From positions 1 to 8,788 of the forward strand of contig DDSO01000046.1 in the NCBI GenBank assembly GCA_002343425.1: a stretch of 8,788 nucleotides of DNA. The letters run 5' to 3'. This stretch comes from Brevundimonas sp. UBA2388 (lineage in GTDB: Bacteria; Pseudomonadota; Alphaproteobacteria; Caulobacterales; Caulobacteraceae). The notes beneath the pieces are model-generated. The model did no database searches. It was not told the origin of the DNA and worked only from the letters and a program-made list of their open reading frames with translations. Below are positions 1-6,250 of the stretch, piece after piece (the first letter of the stretch is position 1; each line of letters opens with the position of its first letter). The translations under genes and the position numbers were made by a program.

Positions 1-34
1 CAGGCTTCGTCGAAACGGTAAAACAATCAAAGCA

Positions 35-49
35 CCGGGCGAGGCCCGG
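35..49 (-). terminator. Weak possible intrinsic terminator, minus strand
   Basis: CCGGGC and GCCCGG form a 6-bp stem around a GAG loop. On the minus strand the stem is followed by a T-rich but interrupted tract (TGCTTTGATTGTTTTA). It could end the leftward phaR-side transcript. The broken T-run makes this a tentative call. Confidence 0.35.
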
Positions 50-133
50 CCGCCCCGCACCCTCCCTGACCTTTCCGCCAGTCCTGCCGGAGAGCGCTTC
101 AGCCTGCGCGAAGCGCGAGGCCGCGTCGGGTCG

Positions 134-150
134 ACAGGGCGGAGCCCTGT
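134..150. other. 7-bp hairpin ACAGGGC/GCCCTGT
   Basis: A perfect 7-bp inverted repeat with a 3-nt loop (GGA) and no adjacent T-run on either strand. It sits in the gene-poor stretch 1-309. That stretch otherwise shows only the flanking hairpins and a doubtful 22-codon ORF. No function can be assigned. Confidence 0.4.
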
Positions 151-181
151 GACCGCGGCCCAACAAGACGGTCTTTGAAAA

Positions 182-250
182 TCAGGAGAAGGCCACGAAG
201 ATCAGCGCAACGACTGTGATGTCGAAGGTGCGCGAGAGGATGGTCAGCAT
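182..250 (-). CDS. Doubtful 22-residue hydrophobic micro-ORF
   Basis: An ATG-started minus-strand frame encodes MLTILSRTFDITVVALIFVAFS and stops with TGA. The product would be one short hydrophobic segment (about residues 11-22) after a slightly basic start, like a single-pass micro-membrane protein. It begins 59 nt after the stop of the 116-residue gene, just past a hairpin, and has only a poor ribosome binding site (GGGACC). Nothing beyond its hydrophobicity and position supports it. It may be a chance ORF. Confidence 0.22.
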   Translation of the reverse strand: MLTILSRTFDITVVALIFVAFS

Positions 251-262
251 GGCGGCGGTCCC

Positions 263-288
263 GAACGAGGCTTGAGAAGCCCTCGTTC
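263..288 (-). other. 11-bp bulged hairpin downstream of the phaR-linked gene
   Basis: GAACGAGGCTT (263-273) pairs with AAGCCCTCGTTC (277-288) with one bulged C and a GAG loop. It starts 22 nt after the stop of the 116-residue gene. No T-run follows on the minus strand, so it is not a classic intrinsic terminator. A 3'-end stabilising or processing hairpin is possible. Confidence 0.45.
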
Positions 289-309
289 AGCAAGGACCGT
301 GCCGTCGCC

Positions 310-660
310 TCAGACGTCGGTGTCTTTCGCCTTACCCGGCAAGGGCCGGCGTTCGGCGGCCCCCGAATGCTCGGTCCCGAGATAGGCTGACCGCGCTGCG
401 TCCAGCACCGGCGGGCCGCCCTTCAGGCCGCGGCGCTGGCCGGTCTGTCCGATCATCTGGGCGGCGAAGACAGCTGCGCCCGGGTCTGCGGGCGGAGTTG
501 GGGCAGGTCTTGCCGGGGGCTCGGCAGCCTCGACCGGGAAGTCCACCGGGACGAGGGCTCGCGAGGCGGAGGCAGCCCGGCGTTCGGCGGCGCGCCGGTC
601 ATCGGCGCGGCGATCCGCGCGGCGCTGGACGGGCTCGACGGGGCGAACCTCGTCGGTCAT
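310..660 (-). CDS. Conserved hypothetical protein linked to phaR
   Basis: A 116-residue soluble protein of unknown function. The N-terminal third (residues 11-35) is built of RRADRR/DRRAAERR units, very basic and probably an extended helix. A proline/alanine-rich linker spans residues 36-62. The C-terminal half holds what looks like the conserved core: AAQMIGQTGQRRGLKGG (residues 66-82), then PPVLDAARSAYLGTEHSG and a final ERRPLPG. From memory this core recurs in alphaproteobacterial hypothetical proteins, but I know of no assigned role. The ATG lies 1 nt beyond the phaR stop and is preceded by GAAGGG inside the phaR 3' end. The two genes are therefore almost certainly co-transcribed and may be translationally coupled. 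No signal peptide or membrane segment is visible. Confidence 0.82.
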   Translation of the reverse strand: MTDEVRPVEPVQRRADRRADDRRAAERRAASASRALVPVDFPVEAAEPPARPAPTPPADPGAAVFAAQMIGQTGQRRGLKGGPPVLDAARSAYLGTEHSGAAERRPLPGKAKDTDV

Positions 661-661
661 G

Positions 662-1261
662 TCAGCTGCCCTTCGACAGCTTGTCGAGCTGGTTGCGCAT
701 CTCGTCCATCTGACGGCGCATCTCGGCCAACGGATCAGCGGCGGGCGCAGACGTCGGTGCAGGCGCGGCGCCGGGCGTCGGGGCGCCGGGGGTCAGGGCG
801 TTGAAGCCCGGCCAAATCTTCATGGCGTCGGTGAACAGGGCCATGTTGCGCTTGACGGCCTCGTCGAGGATGCCCGCGCCGGGCGCCGCGCCGAAGGCCT
901 TGGAGAACTGGCCGCGCATCTGTTCCTGCTGACGGCTGAAGCTGTCCAGGGACATCTCCAGATAGCTGGGCAGCACCCCCTGCATCTGGCCGCCGTAGAA
1001 GCCGATCAACTGGCGCAGGAACTGGACCGGCAGCAGGGCCTCGCCGCGGCTCTCTTCCTCGAAGATGATCTGGGTCAGGATCTGGCGCGTCAGATCGTCA
1101 TTGGTCTTGGCGTCGAAGACGACGAAGTCGGTGCCTTCGCGGACCATCCTGGCCAGGTCCTCGAGCGTCACATAGGCGCTGGTGGCGGTGTTGTAGAGCC
1201 GCCGGTTGGCGTATTTCTTGATGACGACGGTGTCGCCCGCTCCGGCCTTCTTGTCCGCCAC
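662..1261 (-). CDS. phaR: Polyhydroxyalkanoate synthesis repressor PhaR
   Basis: A 199-residue regulator of PHA/PHB storage. In related bacteria PhaR binds TGC-rich operators and PHB granules and represses phasin genes and its own gene. The N-terminus carries the PhaR/PHB DNA-binding signature: VVIKKYANRRLYNTATSAYV (residues 12-31), then LEDLARMV and an acidic-hydrophobic stretch to about residue 72. The PHB-accumulation regulatory segment follows (LLPVQFLRQLIGFYGGQMQ, about 77-95; YLEMSLDSFSRQQEQMR, about 100-116). A Pro/Ala linker (155-178) leads to a short heptad-like C-terminal helix (MRRQMDEMRNQLDKLSK). The start is GTG at 1261, with CAGGGG upstream and no better in-frame start. It lies 59 bp downstream of the hemolysin III gene on the same strand. 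The divergent thiolase nearby fits a PHB-metabolism context. Confidence 0.95.
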   Translation of the reverse strand: MADKKAGAGDTVVIKKYANRRLYNTATSAYVTLEDLARMVREGTDFVVFDAKTNDDLTRQILTQIIFEEESRGEALLPVQFLRQLIGFYGGQMQGVLPSYLEMSLDSFSRQQEQMRGQFSKAFGAAPGAGILDEAVKRNMALFTDAMKIWPGFNALTPGAPTPGAAPAPTSAPAADPLAEMRRQMDEMRNQLDKLSKGS

Positions 1262-1320
1262 GCCAAACCCCTGACCTGTTGCACTGCCGCACTATCCCGC
1301 AGCGCGAAGCCGCATGCAAA
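1262..1320 (-). promoter_or_regulatory. TGC/GCA-rich gap upstream of phaR, possible PhaR autoregulatory site
   Basis: The 59-bp gap before phaR contains TTGCACTGCCGCA (1279-1291) and GCATGCAA (1312-1319). These are clusters of TGC and its complement GCA. PhaR proteins are known to recognise TGC-rich DNA and to autoregulate. The clustering is visible. That PhaR acts here is inference, and no clear -35/-10 pair could be picked. Confidence 0.25.
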
Positions 1321-2034
1321 TCAGCCCGCGGCGGCGGGGGCCAGAACCACGCCCACCAGCACCGCGGCCCAGTGCACGGTGGCGCCGGTGACGACGAACC
1401 CGTGCCAGATCGCCCGGCGGAACTTCACCGACGGGCTGATGAAGACGAAGACGCCGGCGGTGTAGATCAGGCCGCCCAGCACCAGCAGGCCCAGGGCGAT
1501 CGGATGGACGGTGTCGATCATCGGCTTGAGCGCCAGGACGGCCAGCCAGCCGAAGCCGATATAGACCGCGCTCCAGAAGGCGTCGGAGATGCGCGGGGCG
1601 ACCAGTTTGACGGCGACCCCGGCCAGGGCGATGGCCCAGACCAGCAGGGTGAAGCCGATGGCCCAGGCGCCTTCAAAGCGCTGGGTGGTGAAGGGGGTGT
1701 AGCTGCCGGCGATCATCAGGAAGATGGCCGCCTCGTCGATCCGGCGCAGGATGGGCCGGGCGGCGCAGGGATGGGTCTGGTTGTAGATGGTCGAGGCCGT
1801 CAGCATGGCGATCAGGCAGAGCGCGTAGGCCGAGGTGGCCACGACCGCGCCGATGCCGGCGTAGATGGCGGCCAGCACGGCCAGGACGATGCCGCCGACG
1901 GCGGCGAGGGTCAGGCCGACCACATGCACGATCAGGTCGGCGGTCTTTTCCGCCGGCGTCCGGTAGTGCTCGGCCATGTCCAGCTCGTCGGGGACGCAGA
2001 CCTGCACGAAGACGTTCTTCAATCTCTTGAGCAT
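1321..2034 (-). CDS. Hemolysin III / PAQR-family membrane protein (TrhA-like)
   Basis: A 237-residue, seven-helix membrane protein of the hemolysin III/PAQR superfamily. Bacterial members are linked to membrane-lipid homeostasis and are presumed metal-dependent hydrolase-like proteins; few are true haemolysins. Family landmarks in order: E29 and D33 before helix 1 with H37; STIYNQTHP (S81, H88); RRIDEAAIFLMIAGSYTP (D100); and WHGFVVTGATVH (H211, H221) in the last helix. The H88, D100, H211 and H221 pattern is the presumed metal site. I chose the ATG at 2034. It adds 19 residues ahead of another possible ATG at 1977 (MAEHYRTPAEK), which many family members resemble at their start, and neither has a strong ribosome binding site. 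It is divergent from the thiolase and lies upstream of phaR on the same strand. Confidence 0.92.
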   Translation of the reverse strand: MLKRLKNVFVQVCVPDELDMAEHYRTPAEKTADLIVHVVGLTLAAVGGIVLAVLAAIYAGIGAVVATSAYALCLIAMLTASTIYNQTHPCAARPILRRIDEAAIFLMIAGSYTPFTTQRFEGAWAIGFTLLVWAIALAGVAVKLVAPRISDAFWSAVYIGFGWLAVLALKPMIDTVHPIALGLLVLGGLIYTAGVFVFISPSVKFRRAIWHGFVVTGATVHWAAVLVGVVLAPAAAG

Positions 2035-3432
<1,398 letters not shown>

Positions 3433-3461
3433 GGCCAGCGCACGCTCCTCCGGGGCCGGCT

Positions 3462-3635
3462 GGTTCATCACGAAGGACACGAAGACGGGCACGAAGAACA
3501 CGAAGGGAGCCCGTCTGTTTCGGGCTTCGCGGGCCCTTGCCCGCAATCGATCGGTTGCGTCGCCCTGACGGGCGCCGCGGAGGCGCCGGCCCCTTCGTGT
3601 TCTTTGTGATCCCTTTGTGGTCTTTGTGATGAACC
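3462..3635. repeat. 174-bp palindromic element with CACGAAG-rich arms and chained hairpins
   Basis: The left arm 3462-3507 (GGTTCATCACGAAGG...AACACGAAGGG) is an imperfect inverted copy of the right arm 3591-3635 (CCCTTCGTGTTCTTTG...GTGATGAACC). The ends match best. Each arm is itself built of short CACGAAG-like units. The 83-bp centre is almost wholly short stems: AGCCCG/CGGGCT (3508-3526), GCGGGC/GCCCGC (3529-3544, CCTT loop), CGCAA/TTGCG (3542-3559), CGCCC/GGGCG (3561-3574) and GGCGCC/GGCGCC (3571-3587). It fills the gap between the thiolase stop and the FrnE-like gene and would strongly structure a read-through transcript. Its arms resemble dispersed CACGAAG-type repeats seen in other proteobacterial genomes, which is recollection, not a search. 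Confidence 0.82.
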
Positions 3636-3667
3636 GACGATCCTGAAGGCCGCACCGGAGGTCCCCC

Positions 3668-4330
3668 ATGGCCAAGACCCTGCACATCGACTTCGTCTCC
3701 GACATCGTCTGCCCCTGGTGCGTGGTGGGGCTGGGCGGGCTGGAGGCGGCGCTGGAGACGTTGAAGGCCGAGGGGATCACGGCGGAGGTGCATTTCCAGC
3801 CGTTCGAGCTGAACCCGCAGATGCCGCCCGAGGGCGAGAACATCGTCGACCACATCGGCCGCAAATACGGCTCGACCCCCGAACAGTCGGCGGCCAACCG
3901 GGCCATGATCACCGAGCGGGCCGCCGAGGCCTGGCCGGGCTTCGACATGCGGATGGGGCCGGACAGTCGCATCTGGAACACCTTCGACGCCCACCGGCTG
4001 CTGCACTGGGCGGGGACGGTGGGGGCGGCCGAACAGAGGGCGCTGAAGGCGGCGCTGTTCACGGCCCATTTCACCGAGGGCCGGACGATGACCGACGCCG
4101 GCGTCCTGGCCGACGCGGCGGCGGCGGCGGGGCTGGACCGGGCGAGGGCGGTCGAGGTGCTGGCGGAGGGGCGTTACGCCGCCGAGGTGCGTGCGGAGGC
4201 GGCGCTGTGGGTCTCGCGCGGGATCAATGGCGTGCCCGCCGTGGTGGTGGAGGGGAAGTGGCTGATCTCGGGCGGGCAGCCGGCGGCGGTGTTTGAAGAG
4301 GCCCTCAGACAGATGGCCGCCGGGGGCTGA
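3668..4330 (+). CDS. DsbA-family oxidoreductase, FrnE-like
   Basis: A 220-residue thioredoxin-fold protein of the DSBA/FrnE group. Members are cytoplasmic thiol-disulfide oxidoreductases or isomerases, some related to 2-hydroxychromene-2-carboxylate isomerase. The N-terminal strand IDFVSDIVCPWC carries the CPWC redox motif (C15, C18), typical of FrnE. FQPFELNPQMP (residues 43-53) is the usual FrnE follow-on. A helical insertion covers about residues 70-170. The cis-proline loop is GINGVPAVVVEG (P190). There is no signal peptide, so cytoplasmic action is expected. The start is well supported by GGAGG at 3657-3661, 6 nt before the ATG. It converges on the small HTH gene with only 8 bp between stops. 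The substrate is not predictable from sequence. Confidence 0.93.
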   Translation: MAKTLHIDFVSDIVCPWCVVGLGGLEAALETLKAEGITAEVHFQPFELNPQMPPEGENIVDHIGRKYGSTPEQSAANRAMITERAAEAWPGFDMRMGPDSRIWNTFDAHRLLHWAGTVGAAEQRALKAALFTAHFTEGRTMTDAGVLADAAAAAGLDRARAVEVLAEGRYAAEVRAEAALWVSRGINGVPAVVVEGKWLISGGQPAAVFEEALRQMAAGG

Positions 4331-4338
4331 GCCGGCCC

Positions 4339-4857
4339 TCACCCGCCGCGTCCGGAAACACCGTTCACACCGTTCACATCGTGCGCATCGTGCGCCGCGC
4401 GCGGGGGGCCGGCTTCGTCGAAGGCCCAGCGCATGACCTCGTCGGCGTGGATCCGCCGCGCCAGCTCCCGGGCGTCGGACTCGATCACGTAGCGCACCCG
4501 GCGCCAGCGGAGGGCCTCGACGGCGTCGCCGCGCAGCACGGCCCGCATCATCCGCCGGTCGGCGACCCATTCCAGCTCATGCAGCTCGACCTTGTCGAGG
4601 TCGCCGTCGACCTGCTCCTCCAGCAGCACGCCCTCGTCCCACGGGTCCAGCCGGACCGGCGGCGTCCACGGCTGGTCGGCGCGCCGCCAGCCCTCGCCCG
4701 CCGCCCGCTTGCGCAGCGCGGTCAGCCCGACCCCGTGCCGCCGGCAGCATTCGGGGGCGGAGATCCCGGCCAGATAGTCCTCACGCACCTGGGCCCAGAC
4801 CTCGTCGGGCGCGGGGCGATGACCGTTGGCGGGGCGGGCGGGGGCGCCGTCGGGCAT
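4339..4857 (-). CDS. Small HTH-containing conserved hypothetical protein
   Basis: A 172-residue protein of unknown function. Residues 19-60 form a homeodomain-like helix-turn-helix: DEVWAQVREDYLAG, then ISAPECCRRHGVGLTALRKR, then AAGEGWRRADQP. This resembles the DNA-binding end of terminase-small-subunit-like or transposase-like proteins, but no catalytic domain follows. Residues 75-150 are charged and helical (LDKVELHELEWVADRRMMRAVL, DAVEALRWRRVRYVIESDA). The C-terminal tail is low complexity, (AHD)2(VNG)2VSG, encoded by 9-nt tandem repeats. The ATG at 4857 is fixed by a strong AGGGAGG site (about 4863-4869). A DNA-binding housekeeping or regulatory role is likely but unproven. No phage genes lie beside it. 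Confidence 0.82.
   Translation of the reverse strand: MPDGAPARPANGHRPAPDEVWAQVREDYLAGISAPECCRRHGVGLTALRKRAAGEGWRRADQPWTPPVRLDPWDEGVLLEEQVDGDLDKVELHELEWVADRRMMRAVLRGDAVEALRWRRVRYVIESDARELARRIHADEVMRWAFDEAGPPRAAHDAHDVNGVNGVSGRGG
4359..4394. repeat. 9-nt tandem repeats in the 3' end of the HTH gene
   Basis: Two CACCGTTCA units are followed by two CATCGTGCG units, 36 bp with perfect 9-nt period within each pair. On the minus strand they encode VNG,VNG and AHD,AHD. Being a multiple of three, unit gain or loss keeps the frame, so tail length can vary between strains. Confidence 0.85.
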
Positions 4858-4931
4858 GGGGTCCTCCCTTGTGATCGCGGGGGAGGTTAGGGCGGGGGTA
4901 CGTCAGATCTGGACGTGGGGGAGAGGCTGCC

Positions 4932-4970
4932 TGTCATCCCGGCCCAGCCGCGCGGCGGCGCAGAGCCTCT
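4932..4970. repeat. Truncated duplicate of the 210-bp element's left end
   Basis: TGTCATCCCGG at 4932 followed by a GC-rich block ending GCAGAGCC is repeated 40 bp later as the left end of the full element (4971 onward), with only a few changes. It is a tandem remnant of the terminal inverted repeat. The rest of the 4858-5233 interval holds the full element and about 53 bp of leader with no recognisable signals. Confidence 0.75.
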
Positions 4971-5180
4971 TTGTCATCCCGGCCAAGCCGCGCAGCGGCG
5001 CAGAGCCGGGACGGTGCGTGCGCCCTCCATGCCCTCCCGGACAGCCCGTCAGGGCTGAGCCGGGAGCCACGCGGCGCCACCCTGACCTGTCGCCCGGACA
5101 GGCGCGGTGCGCCTTCCGGGCGGGGGGTGGTGGATGCTGTCCCGTCCCGGATAGCCGCTGCGCGGCTTCCGGGATGACAA
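4971..5180. repeat. 210-bp palindromic element, copy 1
   Basis: The element runs from TTGTCATCCCGG to CCGGGATGACAA. About 40 bp at each end are inverted copies (AAGCCGCGCAGCGGC near the left end, GCCGCTGCGCGGCTT near the right). Two further two-tier hairpins lie inside. The first is CTCCCGG (5034-5040) with CCGGGAG (5060-5066), enclosing CAGCCC/GGGCTG. The second is CGCCCGG (5091-5097) with CCGGGCG (5116-5122), enclosing AGGCGC/GCGCCT. The whole could fold as a three-armed cruciform or RNA. It encodes nothing convincing. A non-autonomous mobile (MITE/REP-like) repeat is the best guess. It ends 53 nt before the membrane-protein start. Confidence 0.88.
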
Positions 5181-5233
5181 GACCCCCCCCACCGCCGCTT
5201 GACGCCCCCCGCGCCTTCCCCGAACGTCGGTCC

Positions 5234-5824
5234 ATGTCGCTGTTCGAATTCACCTTCGGCCTGTCCGCCGTCATCCTCGGCCTGGCGTTGGCGCATATGG
5301 CCTCGAGCGTGCACCGGCTGGTGATGGCCGGGCGGCGGGTGAAATGGGCTCCCGAGCCGGTGCTGCTGGCCGGGATCATCTTCCTGGTCATCGTCTCGGT
5401 CTGGCTGGGGCAGTGGGGCGACCGCGATCGCGAGACCACGACCACCGGCCTGATCCTGTTGCAGGTGACCAAGCTGCTGCTGCCCTTCCTCGCCGCCGCC
5501 TTCGTCCTGCCCGAGACGCCGCCCGAGGAGGGGCCGGTCGACCTCTACGCCCACTATGACCGCACGCGCGCCTTCACCTTCGGCGCCCTGATCGCCGGCC
5601 TGCTGCTGTTCTGGCTGGATGGCATGGTGCGCTGGGCGATCGGCGACTTTCCCGAGGCCGGACCGATCACCGTCTGGGGCGTGCTGAAAGCGGCGCCGTG
5701 GGAGTTCACCACCCTCTACGCCCTGCTGATCTTCGTGCGCCGGCGCTGGGTCAACATCGTCCTGCTGACCGCGGGACTGGCGTACTATGCGTGGCAGATC
5801 GTGCCGACGACGTTGGCGGTGTGA
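5234..5824 (+). CDS. Six-segment integral membrane protein of unknown function
   Basis: A 196-residue protein I do not recognise. Hydrophobic segments lie at about 7-28, 42-61, 72-93, 113-136, 145-168 and 172-190, consistent with five or six transmembrane helices and short polar loops. The longest loops are acidic: WGDRDRETTT (61-70) and PETPPEEGPVDLYAHYDRTR (93-112). Aromatic and Arg residues flank the helices, as in inner-membrane proteins. No enzyme motif, CxxC or metal-binding cluster stands out. I chose the ATG at 5234 because the longer frame upstream runs through the 210-bp repeat. No good ribosome binding site precedes it (CGAACGTCGGTCC). The gene is tightly bracketed by two direct copies of the repeat, 53 nt upstream and 18 nt downstream. 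It could be expressed from, or lost through, those repeats. Confidence 0.8.
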   Translation: MSLFEFTFGLSAVILGLALAHMASSVHRLVMAGRRVKWAPEPVLLAGIIFLVIVSVWLGQWGDRDRETTTTGLILLQVTKLLLPFLAAAFVLPETPPEEGPVDLYAHYDRTRAFTFGALIAGLLLFWLDGMVRWAIGDFPEAGPITVWGVLKAAPWEFTTLYALLIFVRRRWVNIVLLTAGLAYYAWQIVPTTLAV

Positions 5825-5842
5825 GGCGGGGCTGACCGCTGT

Positions 5843-6052
5843 TTGTCATCCCGGCCAAGCCGCGCGGCGGCGCAGAGTCGGGACGACGCCCCCCCCCTGT
5901 ATGCCCTCCCGGACAGCCCGTCGGGGCTGAGCCGGGAGCCACGCGGTGCGGCCCTGACCTGTCGCCCGGACAGGCGCGGTGCGCCTTCCGGGCGGGGCGT
6001 GGTGGATGCTGTCCCGTCCCGGATAGCCGCTGCGCGGCTTCCGGGATGACAA
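5843..6052. repeat. 210-bp palindromic element, copy 2
   Basis: Same length, orientation and architecture as the copy at 4971-5180. It has TTGTCATCCCGG and CCGGGATGACAA ends and the same CTCCCGG/CCGGGAG and CGCCCGG/CCGGGCG hairpins. The differences cluster in the unpaired stretch after the left arm, where this copy has a run of eight C. Paired arms are better conserved, as expected if structure matters. It starts 18 nt after the membrane-protein stop and marks the left edge of the lower-GC accessory region. Confidence 0.88.
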
Positions 6053-6250
6053 GGTGTAAGCCTTGACAACAACCCGGCGACCGACGATCTCTGGCGTGCA
6101 GTCTGAAAAGCTGCGGAACCTGGGGCAGCAATGCCCCAATTTGAAGCCTGGAATAGGTTTCGGTCGAAAACTAGATCGCGCTCCAAGGAGCGCTGCTCGC
6201 TGTTTTTCGAGCGTTGCTTGTTCCTTTCGAAAGTCGAGAGGGACTTTTTT
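6053..6250 (+). promoter_or_regulatory. Leader region of the AIPR-like gene
   Basis: 198 bp of lower-GC, structured sequence. TTGACA lies at 6063-6068 without a clear partner -10. CTAGATC at 6171-6177 resembles a Caulobacter-type -10. GGGGCA-GCAA-TGCCCC (6122-6137) is a hairpin with a GNRA loop. AAGGA (6185-6189)/TCCTT (6222-6226) enclose GCTCG (6195-6199)/CGAGC (6208-6212). AAAGTC/GACTTT (6230-6247) hold GAGAGG in the loop, which is the likely ribosome binding site for the ATG at 6251. Promoter assignments are tentative. Confidence 0.4.

Noticed and set aside
4971..5177. A 68-codon frame beginning MSSRPSRAAAQSRD, also present at 5843-6049
   Set aside because: Both frames are translations of the palindromic element from its first base. 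They recur only because the DNA repeats, with no ribosome binding site and arginine/proline-rich content.
4826..5233. An upstream in-frame extension of the membrane protein, giving 332 residues
   Set aside because: The extension translates the 210-bp repeat and the start region of the HTH gene on the opposite strand. The membrane protein has a natural ATG at 5234.
4932..6052. A CRISPR array suggested by repeated GC-rich blocks
   Set aside because: There are only two long copies plus one end fragment, with no short regular spacers. The units are terminal-inverted palindromic elements.
6131..6250. An N-terminal extension of the AIPR-like protein from the ATG at 6131
   Set aside because: The extension is basic and low complexity, has no good ribosome binding site and overlaps a stable hairpin. 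The ATG at 6251 has a well-placed GAGAGG. Homologue alignment would settle it.
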